From Chloroflexota bacterium (GTDB lineage Bacteria; Chloroflexota; Dehalococcoidia; DSTF01; RBG-16-68-14): a DNA stretch of 64,000 nt. Position 1 is the stretch's first letter, and each line of letters opens with the position of its first letter. Below the pieces are notes generated by a model that had not been told where the DNA came from, did not search any database, and saw nothing but the letters and a program-made list of their open reading frames with translations. Shown here piece by piece: positions 15,861-25,258 of this stretch. A program made the translations under genes and the position numbers. Location of the stretch: positions 194,146 to 258,145 of the forward strand of contig JAJCYW010000021.1 of NCBI GenBank assembly GCA_029262675.1, read 5' to 3'.

Positions 15861-16592
15861 ATGGAAAGGCGGCCCCGCTTGGCCACACACAGCGACCTGG
15901 AGCAGCGCCTGGGCGTAAGGTTCGACGACCCTGTGCTCCTGCAACAGGCACTGGTGCACAGCTCCTACGTCAACGAAAATGCAGGCAGTTTCCCGGAATC
16001 GAACGAGCGCCTGGAGTTCCTCGGCGACGCCGTGCTCGGCCTTGTCATCGCCGACGAGCTCTATGCGGCGTTTCCCGGCGAGGATGAAGGAATGCTGACG
16101 GAGTTGCGCGCGCACCTCGTCAGGCGGGACACGCTGGCCAAGGCAGCCCGCAAGCTGGACCTGGGCGCGGCGCTGCTGCTGGGCAAGGGTGAGGACGACG
16201 GCGGTGGCCGCCACCGTCCGACCAACCTTGCGCACGTTTACGAAGCGATCGTTGGCGCGGTCTTCCTAGACAGCGGCCTGGAAACGGCCCGCAGCTTCGT
16301 GCTCGCTTCGCTCAGAGAAGAGTTGGTGTACGTCGCCGATGAGAGCTTCACTCTTGATCCGAAGTCGCGCCTGCAGGAGATCAGCCAGTCGCGTTTCCAG
16401 ACGACGCCGCGCTACACGGTCGTCGAGACGGAGGGGCCCGACCACGCGCGCCGATTCACCGTCGAGGCCGTGATCCAAGGCGAGACCGTCGGCAGCGGCA
16501 GCGGACGCAGCAAGCAGGCAGCCGAAAAGCAGGCGGCTCAGAAAGCTCTGGAACAACTCGAATCGAGCGACAACGACCCGGAGACGGACTAG
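15861..16592 (+). CDS. rnc: ribonuclease III
   Basis: RNase III cuts double-stranded RNA, including rRNA precursors. From this ATG the protein has 243 residues: the catalytic signature ERLEFLGDAVLG at 49-60 with its acidic residues, the second catalytic acid in HVYEAIVGAVFLD, and a C-terminal dsRNA-binding domain (from about residue 165: KSRLQEISQ ... GRSKQAAEKQAAQKAL). The frame is open back to 15615, but the upstream residues are Arg-rich and lie in the structured leader. ATG at 15849 and a TTG near 15879 are other candidate starts. The stop is 3 bases before smc. Confidence 0.94.
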   Translation: MERRPRLATHSDLEQRLGVRFDDPVLLQQALVHSSYVNENAGSFPESNERLEFLGDAVLGLVIADELYAAFPGEDEGMLTELRAHLVRRDTLAKAARKLDLGAALLLGKGEDDGGGRHRPTNLAHVYEAIVGAVFLDSGLETARSFVLASLREELVYVADESFTLDPKSRLQEISQSRFQTTPRYTVVETEGPDHARRFTVEAVIQGETVGSGSGRSKQAAEKQAAQKALEQLESSDNDPETD

Positions 16593-16595
16593 CGT

Positions 16596-19500
16596 ATGTA
16601 CCTGAAGCGGCTGGACGTTAACGGCTTCAAGAGCTTCGCGGGCGCGACATCGCTGGAGTTCGGCGGCGGCGTCACCTGTATCGCAGGCCCTAACGGCTCC
16701 GGAAAGACGAACGTCGCCGAGGCGATCCGCTGGGTGCTGGGCGAGCAAGCCAGCCGCGTGCTTCGCGCGCGTAAGACGGAGGACATCATCTTCACCGGCA
16801 GCGCGAAGCGGCCCGCCATGGGCATGGCCGAGGTACGCATCACGCTGGACAATAGCGACGGCTGGCTCCCGCTCGACTTCGTGGAGGTCGTCGTCGGACG
16901 GCGCGCCTATCGAAGCGGCGACAACGAGTACTACCTCAATCAGAGCCGCGTCCGGCTGAAGGACCTCAACGAGCTCTTCATGAAGGCCCAGGTAGGCCAG
17001 AACAGCTACGCCTTCATGGGCCAGGGCCTCGTCGAGCAGGTGCTGACGCTGCGGCCCGAAGACCGCCGCGGCATGATCGAGGAGGCGGCCGACGTCCGCC
17101 TGCACCGCGAAAAGCTGAACGAATCGCGGAATAGGCTTTCGGCGACACGCGACAATTTGGAACGTGTTGAGATGCTCGTCGGCGAGATCGAGCCGCGCCT
17201 GCGACAGCTCGAGCGCCAAGCTACGCGAGCGGCCGACTTCGGCCGCCTCAGCGCGGAGCTGGCCGACGCCCTGCAGGCGCTTTACGGCCAACAGTGGCAG
17301 GACGCGCAGGAAGGGCTGACGGCCTCTCGCGCCGAGTACGACCAGCGCAAGGAGGAGTTCGACCGCGCCGAACAAGAGCTGAAATCCATGGAAGAGGGCC
17401 TCGCGTCGCTGGGAACGGCGATCGACGAACGCCGCCGCGACATAGGCGAGCGCATCGACGCCTCCCGCTCGCTTGATGAGTACCTGCGCGACCTGGAACG
17501 CCGCATCACGGTGGAGACGGAGCGACAGTCGATGCTCGAAGCGCGCCGCGACGAGCTGGCAACCGAGATCGAGGCGCTGGAGCAGGAGCGCAGCGGCGTC
17601 GCCGAGGTCGTCGCGGAGCAGGAAGAGCGCGCGCGCAAGGTCCAGGAGTCGCTGGCCTCTGCACGGGCTCCGGAATCGGACGTTGAAGAGTTGGCCCGCT
17701 CCGACGCGCGCCTCGCCCAGTTGCGCGCGGAGCTGACGAAAGCCGAAGAGGGCGCCGCTCAGGCCGCCGCACACGTGGCGGAGGCGCAAGCGAAGGCGTC
17801 CGCGGTCGGGGAACAAGAGCAACGGCTCCAGGCGGAGCTGGCGTCGCTGCAGGAGACGCGCGCCGCACAGATAGCCGAGCTCAAGACGTGGGCGCGCGAG
17901 TTTGCCTCGCGGCGCGAGCGCTGGCTGACGCTCTCCCCTACTGTCGGCCGCGCGACACTGGAGTTGGACGAGATCAAGGCGCGCCTGGAGCGCGCGTCGA
18001 TAGCCGTCGTGCGCCGCCAGGAGGAGATCCGGACGCTGACGGCATCGATCGATTCGGCGGCCGCCAGGCTCGACGCCGCGCTGTCCACCGACATCGACCT
18101 GCCGGACAATGACGCCGGCGTCCGCGCGCTGATGGTGGCCGGCGGTAAGGTGTCCGGTGAAGAGCCCGACCCGGACAACCGCATCCGAGGCCTAGTAGGT
18201 ATGGTCGGCCAGTTGATCCGCGTGCCATCTGGCCTGGAGCGCGCGATTGAAGCCGCGCTCGCCGACAGCCTCCACGCCATCGTCGTCGAAACGCAGGACG
18301 ACGCGTTGGCCGGCATCGAATTGCTGGTCAGCGAGGACCAAGGCCGCGTCACCATCTATCCGCTGAGCGACATCCGGCCCGTCCATCCGATCAACCTGCT
18401 GAATGAACGAGGTGTGGTCGGCGTCGCCTCCGAGCTCGTTCGCTGCGACGCGCGCTACCGGCCGCTGATCAATACACTGCTGGGCCGGACGATCGTCGCG
18501 CAGAACATCGGCACGGCCAAACTGCTGCTGCGCCGGGGCCTGGGCAGCGTGGTCACGCTGGACGGCGCGTTGCTCCACACAGCCGGCTCGATCACTGCGG
18601 GCAGCGCGAAGGCCGTCCGCCGCGCCTTCGTTCACCAGCGCGAGGTCGGCGAGTTGCCGGACGAGCTGGAGCAGATGCGCGCGGCGCTAGAAGAGGCCAC
18701 GCCGGCGCTGGAGATGGAGCAGGAACAGCAGCAGCAGGCCCAGCAGGATCGCGACCGCCTGGCGCCGGAGCTGGAACGCATGCGCGCCAACCTGGCCGCG
18801 GCAGACGAAGCGCTGCGCCAACAACGCGCGCGCCTTCCCGTCACGTCCGCGAGACTGTCCACCATCCACGCCCGCCGCCGCGACGCGCAGCAGACGCTCG
18901 ACCAGGCCGCGGACAGGCTCGCCGCAGCGCGCGCGGCCGGCGAGCAGGCCGCCGCAGAGCGCGACGGCCACAATGCGGACCGCGACCGCATCCGCCCGGA
19001 GATCGAACGGGTGGCTGCCAGTCGTGAGACGCTGGCGCGCGCCCGCTCGGAGCGCTCCAGCCGCATCGCGGCGCTGGAATCGGAGCAGCAGGCGTTCCGC
19101 CAGCAGACAGAGCTGCAGCGAGCCAGCCTGGAGCGCGTGACGGCCGAACTGGAACGGCGGCGCGGCCTGGCTTCGCAGCTAGAAAGCGACGCCAAGAGCG
19201 TGCTGGAGCGACTGGCGGCGACACGCCGCGAGCTGGAAACGAAGCGCACGGAAGCAGCCAACGCCCGCGAGGAGTTGGCGCCCGCCCGACACGCCCTGGA
19301 GCAGATCGAGTCGCGCCAGCGGACGATCGACGCGGACCTGGCGGCCGCGCGCTCGCGAACACTGGCCGCCGAACGCAAGTACCTCGACGCCGAATCGACA
19401 GTGCGATTGCGCGGCGACGAGCTCGAAGTGCTGCGCGAGCGCCTGGACGAGGAGGGCTTCCGCCCCTCAGCCGACGGCGACGTGCGTCCCACACAGCAAC

Positions 19501-20288
19501 CGAAACAATCAACCGCCGACGCTACAGTGTCTGAACATGCCGGGGCAGAGGGTCAGCCGCCGCAGTGGCTGCAGTCCGACCCGGAAGTCGACGGCCCGCC
19601 GCCAATGCGGGGCGGCGCGGCCATCGATACCGTCGCGCTGAAGGACCGCATCGGCGAGCTTCGCAACAGCATCCGCAAGCTGGGGCCGGTCAACGAGCAG
19701 GCCGGCGAGGACTTCGATGAGAGCCGCGAGCGGCACGAGTTCCTCACCACGCAGCTCGACGACCTGCGGGAGGCCGAAGCCGCGCTGCAGGAGGCGATCG
19801 ACGAACTGGAGGCGATCGTCAAGGAGCGCTTCTCGACGACGTTCCGCAAGGTGAACGCCTCGTTCAAGACCTACTTCCAGACGTTCTTCGGCGGCGGCGA
19901 GGCCGAGCTGCTGCTAACGCGGACGGATGAAGAGACGCTGCCGGGCGTCGACATCATCGCGCAGCCGCCGCGCAAGAAGGTGCGGACGATCAACATGCTC
20001 TCCGGCGGCGAGCGTTCGCTGACGGCGATGGCGTTGCTCTTCGCACTGCTGGATACGAACCCCTCGCCCATCTGCGTGCTGGACGAGGTGGACGCGGCGC
20101 TGGACGAAGCCAATGTCGACCGTTTCACGACGGCGCTGGAGAAGCTATCCGAGCGCACGCAGTTCGTCATCATCACGCACAACCGGCGCACGCTGGAGAT
20201 GGCCGATACGATCTACGGCGTCTCGATGGGCGAGGACAGCACGTCGACCGTGCTCTCACTGCGAATGGCGGACATCGCCGCGAAGTAA
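16596..20288 (+). CDS. smc: chromosome segregation ATPase SMC
   Basis: SMC forms the long coiled-coil ATPase of bacterial condensin with ScpA and ScpB. In 1230 residues it has the N-terminal Walker A GPNGSGKTN (about 31-39), Gln loop region, two long coiled-coil arms, a central hinge (about residues 510-680, with GLVGMVGQLI), the ABC signature LSGGERSLTAMA (about 1135) and Walker B ICVLDEVDAALDE. Residues about 956-1008 are a Pro/Gln/Asp-rich segment that interrupts the C-terminal coiled coil and looks disordered. ScpA and ScpB are not in the window. Co-transcription with rnc is seen in several phyla. Confidence 0.97.
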   Translation: MYLKRLDVNGFKSFAGATSLEFGGGVTCIAGPNGSGKTNVAEAIRWVLGEQASRVLRARKTEDIIFTGSAKRPAMGMAEVRITLDNSDGWLPLDFVEVVVGRRAYRSGDNEYYLNQSRVRLKDLNELFMKAQVGQNSYAFMGQGLVEQVLTLRPEDRRGMIEEAADVRLHREKLNESRNRLSATRDNLERVEMLVGEIEPRLRQLERQATRAADFGRLSAELADALQALYGQQWQDAQEGLTASRAEYDQRKEEFDRAEQELKSMEEGLASLGTAIDERRRDIGERIDASRSLDEYLRDLERRITVETERQSMLEARRDELATEIEALEQERSGVAEVVAEQEERARKVQESLASARAPESDVEELARSDARLAQLRAELTKAEEGAAQAAAHVAEAQAKASAVGEQEQRLQAELASLQETRAAQIAELKTWAREFASRRERWLTLSPTVGRATLELDEIKARLERASIAVVRRQEEIRTLTASIDSAAARLDAALSTDIDLPDNDAGVRALMVAGGKVSGEEPDPDNRIRGLVGMVGQLIRVPSGLERAIEAALADSLHAIVVETQDDALAGIELLVSEDQGRVTIYPLSDIRPVHPINLLNERGVVGVASELVRCDARYRPLINTLLGRTIVAQNIGTAKLLLRRGLGSVVTLDGALLHTAGSITAGSAKAVRRAFVHQREVGELPDELEQMRAALEEATPALEMEQEQQQQAQQDRDRLAPELERMRANLAAADEALRQQRARLPVTSARLSTIHARRRDAQQTLDQAADRLAAARAAGEQAAAERDGHNADRDRIRPEIERVAASRETLARARSERSSRIAALESEQQAFRQQTELQRASLERVTAELERRRGLASQLESDAKSVLERLAATRRELETKRTEAANAREELAPARHALEQIESRQRTIDADLAAARSRTLAAERKYLDAESTVRLRGDELEVLRERLDEEGFRPSADGDVRPTQQPKQSTADATVSEHAGAEGQPPQWLQSDPEVDGPPPMRGGAAIDTVALKDRIGELRNSIRKLGPVNEQAGEDFDESRERHEFLTTQLDDLREAEAALQEAIDELEAIVKERFSTTFRKVNASFKTYFQTFFGGGEAELLLTRTDEETLPGVDIIAQPPRKKVRTINMLSGGERSLTAMALLFALLDTNPSPICVLDEVDAALDEANVDRFTTALEKLSERTQFVIITHNRRTLEMADTIYGVSMGEDSTSTVLSLRMADIAAK

Positions 20289-20302
20289 GCGCGCGACCAG
20301 CA

Positions 20303-21058
20303 TCAGCGCTCCAGCCCCTCCGCGATGTGAATGAACTCGCTCCAAGGGACGCCACGTCCCTGCAGCACGGTGAAGCCGTTGGCCTCCTGAATCGCGATTA
20401 CGCCGTCATATAGGCCGACGTCCAGGCCATCCGGCATCACGGGCCGGGCGAAGATCGCAGTCGACCCGTCAATCGTGCCGCCGCTGATTCGCTCGGATGC
20501 AGCGAACAGCCGCAGCGTGTTGTTTGGCCGCAATGTGCGCCGGATCGCGATCGTTCCGCCCGTACGATAGCCGTCGCCCCAAACTGTATCCGTCCCAGCC
20601 ACGTATGGTACGCGGTACTCGTGCGCGCTGTAGACGATCGTATCTCCGCAGGCGGTCGCTTCGCCACCGAGAAGCGTCGCGCCTTCCGGCAGGTAGCCCG
20701 GCTGCACGTCTACCGCGCTGCCTGCGACAGTTTCGACGCCGACCCAGCGTGCCTCGCCGGGCTCACAGATGCCCGACTCTCCCTCCACAACGCCCGGGCC
20801 GACGAGGATACCGGCTATCTCCTGGTCGAACCGCCGCTTCTGTACGTCTTCGTTGTAAGCCGCCGCCCACTGTTCGGTGATGCTCACCGCTGGCGTCGGT
20901 CGCTCTGGCGTCGGGCGTGGCGTCAGCGTAGGTGGCGAAGTCGGCGGCCCGGGCGTTTCGGTCGGCGTTGGCGAGCTGTCGCCGCCGCCGCAGGCAGCAG
21001 CCAGCGCCAAGCCAGCAACGAAAAGACCTGCGAAGACTAGCCACTTGCGTCTATTCAA
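20303..21058 (-). CDS. lipoprotein of unknown function
   Basis: The 251-residue protein has a lipoprotein signal (residues 1-23, lipobox LAAAC) followed by a Pro/Thr-rich linker of about 35 residues and a globular domain from about residue 60. The domain contains three cysteines and beta-rich sequence but no motif I recognise. The start is TTG at 21058, with AAGGAGG in front. The gene converges on smc, with 14 bases between the stops. Confidence 0.8.
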   Translation of the reverse strand: MNRRKWLVFAGLFVAGLALAAACGGGDSSPTPTETPGPPTSPPTLTPRPTPERPTPAVSITEQWAAAYNEDVQKRRFDQEIAGILVGPGVVEGESGICEPGEARWVGVETVAGSAVDVQPGYLPEGATLLGGEATACGDTIVYSAHEYRVPYVAGTDTVWGDGYRTGGTIAIRRTLRPNNTLRLFAASERISGGTIDGSTAIFARPVMPDGLDVGLYDGVIAIQEANGFTVLQGRGVPWSEFIHIAEGLER

Positions 21059-21256
21059 AGTGCCGCCTCCTTGGCATCGCTAAGATACCTGCCTCCTAAG
21101 CCTGCTCCTATGTCGTGACGTTGTCAACAGCCCGCGGTTGGCTGCCAGCCGCTGCGTGAACGCAGCCTCCCCCTTCCCCCTCCCCTGCCGCCGCGATATG
21201 ATCGCAGCCGACGCGCGCCGCCCCGTGCGGCCGCCGCAACACACGAAAGGGACGCC

Positions 21257-22363
21257 GTGCGATTCTTCCGCCGATCACGCAAGACTGACGATGACGAACA
21301 GCCGCCGCAGGACAAAACAGCCGCGGAAGCGGCGGACGAGGCTGTCGCCCACGCAGACGCAGCCGCCGCCGTAGCGGTCGAGAGCGCGGAGCCCATCGTC
21401 GATGCCGGCGCTGGCGCGGATGAGGAAGGCCTGCTGCGAGAAGATGTCGAGCAGACAGACCGGGCGCTCCAGCGCACGAAGAAGAGCTGGTTCGGCCATA
21501 TCTCCGGCCTCTTCAGTCGCGGCGACATCGACGAAGAGCTGTGGGAGGAGCTGGAAGAGTTGCTGATCGGCGCAGACACCGGCGTCGCGACGACGCAGAA
21601 GATCCTCGACCAGGTGCGGGAACGTGTCGAATCGGACGGTATTAGGGACGCCGCCGAGGTCGAGGAGGCGCTGAAGGAGACGCTGGTCGCGGTGCTGAAC
21701 AAGCCGGAGGGCCGCGGCAAGCTCTGGGGCCGCGATACATCCGCGCCGCCGAAGCCCGCCGTGATCTTGGTGCTCGGTGTGAACGGTACCGGCAAGACAA
21801 CGACGATCGCGAAGCTGGCGTACGCCTTCCGCGCCGAGGGCTCGAAGGCCATCATCGCCGCCGCAGACACGTTCCGCGCCGCCGCAATCGAGCAGGTTAA
21901 GGCCTGGGGCGAACGCGTGGGCGCAGAGGTCGTGGCGCACAAGCAGGGCGCCGACCCGGCGGCGGTTGTGTTCGACGCGCTGACCGCGGCCGAGAGCCGC
22001 GACGCCGACATCGTCATCATCGACACGGCGGGGCGACTGCACACGAAGTTCAACCTGATGGAGGAGCTCAGCAAGCTCTACCGCGTGATCCAGCGCAAAG
22101 AGCCGTCAGCGCCCCACGAGGTGCTGCTGGTGCTGGACGCGACGATCGGCCAGAACGCGCTGATACAGGCCGAAGCGTTCACGAAGGCTGCCGAGGTGAC
22201 GTCGGCCTGCCTGACGAAGCTCGACGGCACGTCGAAGGGCGGCATCGTCTTCGCAATCGCCGATCAGCTCAATATCCCGGTGCGGCTGGTCGGCACTGGA
22301 GAGCAGCCGGAAGATCTGGCGCCCTTCGACGCAGAAACGTTCGTCGAAGCGCTCTTCCGTTAG
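21257..22363 (+). CDS. ftsY: signal recognition particle receptor FtsY
   Basis: FtsY is the membrane-associated GTPase that receives SRP-ribosome complexes. The 368-residue protein has an acidic Ala/Asp/Glu-rich N-terminal region (residues 10-65), the helical N domain, then the G domain with GVNGTGKT (174-181), the DTFRAAA insertion-box motif, DTAGRLH and [10 protein letters not shown]. The start is GTG at 21257 with AAAGGGA upstream; a TATGAT box lies at 21197-21202. Its RNA partner is encoded at 4861-5133. Confidence 0.96.
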   Translation: MRFFRRSRKTDDDEQPPQDKTAAEAADEAVAHADAAAAVAVESAEPIVDAGAGADEEGLLREDVEQTDRALQRTKKSWFGHISGLFSRGDIDEELWEELEELLIGADTGVATTQKILDQVRERVESDGIRDAAEVEEALKETLVAVLNKPEGRGKLWGRDTSAPPKPAVILVLGVNGTGKTTTIAKLAYAFRAEGSKAIIAAADTFRAAAIEQVKAWGERVGAEVVAHKQGADPAAVVFDALTAAESRDADIVIIDTAGRLHTKFNLMEELSKLYRVIQRKEPSAPHEVLLVLDATIGQNALIQAEAFTKAAEVTSACLTKLDGTSKGGIVFAIADQLNIPVRLVGTGEQPEDLAPFDAETFVEALFR

Positions 22364-22487
22364 CCTGCGGCCGTTCGGCGGCGCTCCAATGCATTCGGCG
22401 AATCGTAACCCGATGCATTAGCGTTATGTCGCTCTGCCACGCAATCCTCGCGGAGCGATGAGGCCAAGAGCCGAGGAGCCACGAGAA

Positions 22488-22605
22488 GTGTTAGCTTCGC
22501 CGCCTTCGCCGCGTCGAGGCGTTGTGCCCTTGGCGCTAACGCGTTCCATGCCGCTATCATCGCAATGTGTTAGGTTCGCCGGGGTAGAGGCGTTATCCTT
22601 GGGGA
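22488..22605 (+). repeat. imperfect direct repeat in the ftsY-downstream gap
   Basis: GTGTTAGCTTCGCCG followed by GAGGCGTTGTGCCCTTGG (22488-22532) recurs as GTGTTAGGTTCGCCG and GAGGCGTTATCCTTGG (22566-22603), the second copy shortened in the middle. The remaining 249-bp gap holds nothing else I can name. Confidence 0.5.
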
Positions 22606-22612
22606 ACGGCCA

Positions 22613-25243
22613 ATGTCAGAAACGCTCGTCTGGTGGGTAGTTGTACAAGTTGTCGGGTTGGCGGCCCTGCCACTCTGCCTCGCGCTGTTCCAGCGCCTTC
22701 CCGACCGCGGCTACGCCCTCTCCAAGCCGTTCGCGCTTCTGATCACGGGTTACGTCTTCTGGATCCTCGTCAACCTCGGCTTCCCCAACAGCACCCGCAT
22801 CATCTGGTTCGTCATCGCCGCGCTCGCGGCTGGCTCCGGCTACATGGCCTGGCAGCGCCTCGACGACCTGCTGTCGTTCGTTCGTGGCCACTGGCGGCTG
22901 ATCCTCGTTACGGAAGCGCTCTTCTTCCTCACGTTCATCACGGCCGCATACCTGCGGTCGTTCGTGCCCGACTTCGGAGGCACGGAGAAGCCGATGGACC
23001 TGATGTACCTGAACGCGCTCACCGTAGCCGATAGCTACCCGCCCGCCGACCCCTGGCTGTCGGGATTCAGCGTCAGCTACTACTACTTCGGTTACCTGCT
23101 CGTTTCGATGATGACGCGGCTGAGCGGCCTCACAACCAGCGTGGGCTACAACCTGGGCCTGGCGATGACCGTCTCGCTCGCCGCGACGGCCGCGTTCGGA
23201 CTGGTCTACAACCTGGCCGCCGGCCGCGAGGAGCGCGGGCGGGCGGCGGAGGCTGGGCCCGGTACGCCCGCGGCCGGCTACGCCAACCCGACGCCATGGC
23301 TGCCGATGCTGTTTGGCCTCATCGCGGCGCTGCTGTTGACGACGATGGGCAATCTGACCGGCCTGCTGGAGTTGTTCGCCGCCCACAACGTAGGTTCGGC
23401 GGGCTTCTGGAGCTGGATCAACGTGCCGGAGCTTGGCGCCTACGACAGCAGCCGGTGGTTCCCGGACCAGTTCTGGTTCTGGTGGCGGTCGACACGCATC
23501 CTGGACGGCGGCGCAGGCATCCACGAGATGCCGTTCTTCAGCTTCCTGCTGGGCGACCTCCACCCACACGTGATGTCGATACCGTTTGTGCTGCTTGCCA
23601 TAGGCGTGGCGCTAACGTTCCTGCGCTCCGACGAACCGCTGGACATCGTCGTCTGGCTGGAACGGCCGCTGTCGCTCGTCGCGTTCGGCCTGATCATCGG
23701 CGGCCTGGCGTTCCTCAACACCTGGGACATGCCGACGATGGCCTTCGTCGTCGCGCTCGTCGTCGTCCTGCGCAACCGGATCTCTGCGGAGCGCTGGTCG
23801 TGGGGTATCCCATTAGACAGCGCGGGATTCCTCGTGCCGCTCTTCGTCGTGGCGTTCGCGGCCTACATTCCGTTCTTCTTCCGCGGCTTCGATAGTCAGG
23901 CCGCCGGATTCACCGGCTACGCGGGTTCGGGCAGCGGACTCTTCCACACCTTCCTGCTGTGGGGCCCGTTCGCCATGCTGGTGTTGCCGTACGCCGCTTG
24001 GCGGCTTTGCCAGCACCGCGCCGATGTATCTCGAAACGCCCTGCTCTGGGCGCTGACGCCGTCCGTCGCCGTCGTCGCGATCTGGATCTTCTGGGGCGGG
24101 CTGGCCGCGATCTTCGGCTGGCTGCCAGCCTCCGTGACACCGAACGACGCGTCGCTCGGCTTCTCCGACCGCATCGGGGAGCGCGGCTGGAACTGGCTGA
24201 CCGTGATCGTGATCGGCGCAACGCTTGGCCTGATGCTGCTGGCACTGGCGCGCGAGGTCGAAAGCAAGCTCGACGAGGCTGGCCGCCTGAGCCGAATCCT
24301 GGCGCTGGCGCTGGCAGCTACCGCCGCGCTGCTGATATTAGGCACAGAGTTCGTCTACATCCAGGACGGCTTCAGCAGCCGTCTCAACACGATCTTCAAG
24401 CTCTACTACCAGGCCTGGCTGCTGCTCAGCATCGCCGGCGCGTTCGCGCTCTACGAACTGGCGCGGACCGTCAGCCTGCCGAAGCTGTCGTTCAACGTCG
24501 ACCGCGTGTCCGCGGGCGAGTTCGTCGTGCTTATCGCGACCAGCATCGGCGCCGGCGCCGGCATCGCGCTGACGTCGGACCTGCTGAGCGGCGTGGTGGG
24601 CGTCGTGATCGGCGCCGGTATCTTCTTCGTCCTTTCCGCGAGCGCCGTGCTGCTCTGGAACGCGTTCGCGGCGAGATCGATACCGTCCACCCTCCTGGGT
24701 TGGCGCGGCGTCTGGGCCTGCGGCGCGGCCGTGATCCTCTTCGCAGCGTTCTTCTATCCGCTGCTGGCCACGTACAACCGCACAAGCGACTTCAGCCTGC
24801 CGCGCACGCTGGATGGACTGGAGCGGATTCCAGCCGATGAGCTGGCCGCCATCGACTGGCTGAACGACCACAACGGCGGCCAGCCCGTGATCGCCGAGGG
24901 GCTCGGCAACGATTACTCCGACGGCGGACGGATCTCCGCGGCCACGGGGCTACCGACACTCCTACAGTGGCCGGGGCACGAACTGCAGTGGCGAGGAACA
25001 AGCGATCCGCAGACGGGGCGTCCAGAGGCGCTGGAGTTGCTCTACACCAGCAACGATACGAATGCGGTACGATCGGTGTTGGAACGGTACGATATTCGAT
25101 ACGTCATCGTCGGCCCGCGTGAACGAACACGTTATGGCCTGGTGACCGTGGAAGAGAACGAGCTGTTTGAACTGGCATTACCGGGCGAAGTGGCCATCTA
25201 CCAAGTACGGCCCGGCGTACGCAGCGAAGTCTCCCGAGAGTAG
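22613..25243 (+). CDS. DUF2298 / TIGR03662 (Chlor_Arch_YYY) giant membrane protein
   Basis: This 876-residue protein is mostly membrane segments and matches the Chlor_Arch_YYY pattern: a first block with FPNSTRIIWF, loops with DFGGTEKPMDLMYLNAL and VSYYYFGYLL, then WFPDQFWFWWRSTRI and GDLHPHV. The acidic and aromatic loop motifs recall GT-C type glycosyltransferases, but no activity is established for the family. The C-terminal 130 residues are a soluble domain (ADELAAIDWLNDHN onward) as in membrane mannosyltransferase-like proteins. It is followed after 15 bases by the TIGR03663 protein, the neighbour expected for this family, so the two likely act together on lipid-linked sugars. Confidence 0.88.
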   Translation: MSETLVWWVVVQVVGLAALPLCLALFQRLPDRGYALSKPFALLITGYVFWILVNLGFPNSTRIIWFVIAALAAGSGYMAWQRLDDLLSFVRGHWRLILVTEALFFLTFITAAYLRSFVPDFGGTEKPMDLMYLNALTVADSYPPADPWLSGFSVSYYYFGYLLVSMMTRLSGLTTSVGYNLGLAMTVSLAATAAFGLVYNLAAGREERGRAAEAGPGTPAAGYANPTPWLPMLFGLIAALLLTTMGNLTGLLELFAAHNVGSAGFWSWINVPELGAYDSSRWFPDQFWFWWRSTRILDGGAGIHEMPFFSFLLGDLHPHVMSIPFVLLAIGVALTFLRSDEPLDIVVWLERPLSLVAFGLIIGGLAFLNTWDMPTMAFVVALVVVLRNRISAERWSWGIPLDSAGFLVPLFVVAFAAYIPFFFRGFDSQAAGFTGYAGSGSGLFHTFLLWGPFAMLVLPYAAWRLCQHRADVSRNALLWALTPSVAVVAIWIFWGGLAAIFGWLPASVTPNDASLGFSDRIGERGWNWLTVIVIGATLGLMLLALAREVESKLDEAGRLSRILALALAATAALLILGTEFVYIQDGFSSRLNTIFKLYYQAWLLLSIAGAFALYELARTVSLPKLSFNVDRVSAGEFVVLIATSIGAGAGIALTSDLLSGVVGVVIGAGIFFVLSASAVLLWNAFAARSIPSTLLGWRGVWACGAAVILFAAFFYPLLATYNRTSDFSLPRTLDGLERIPADELAAIDWLNDHNGGQPVIAEGLGNDYSDGGRISAATGLPTLLQWPGHELQWRGTSDPQTGRPEALELLYTSNDTNAVRSVLERYDIRYVIVGPRERTRYGLVTVEENELFELALPGEVAIYQVRPGVRSEVSRE

Positions 25244-25258
25244 CCCGGAGAGTAACGC

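Noticed and set aside
16266..17822. 518-residue minus-strand open frame inside rnc and smc
   Set aside because: Antisense shadow of smc coiled-coil codons; no start signal and no domain.
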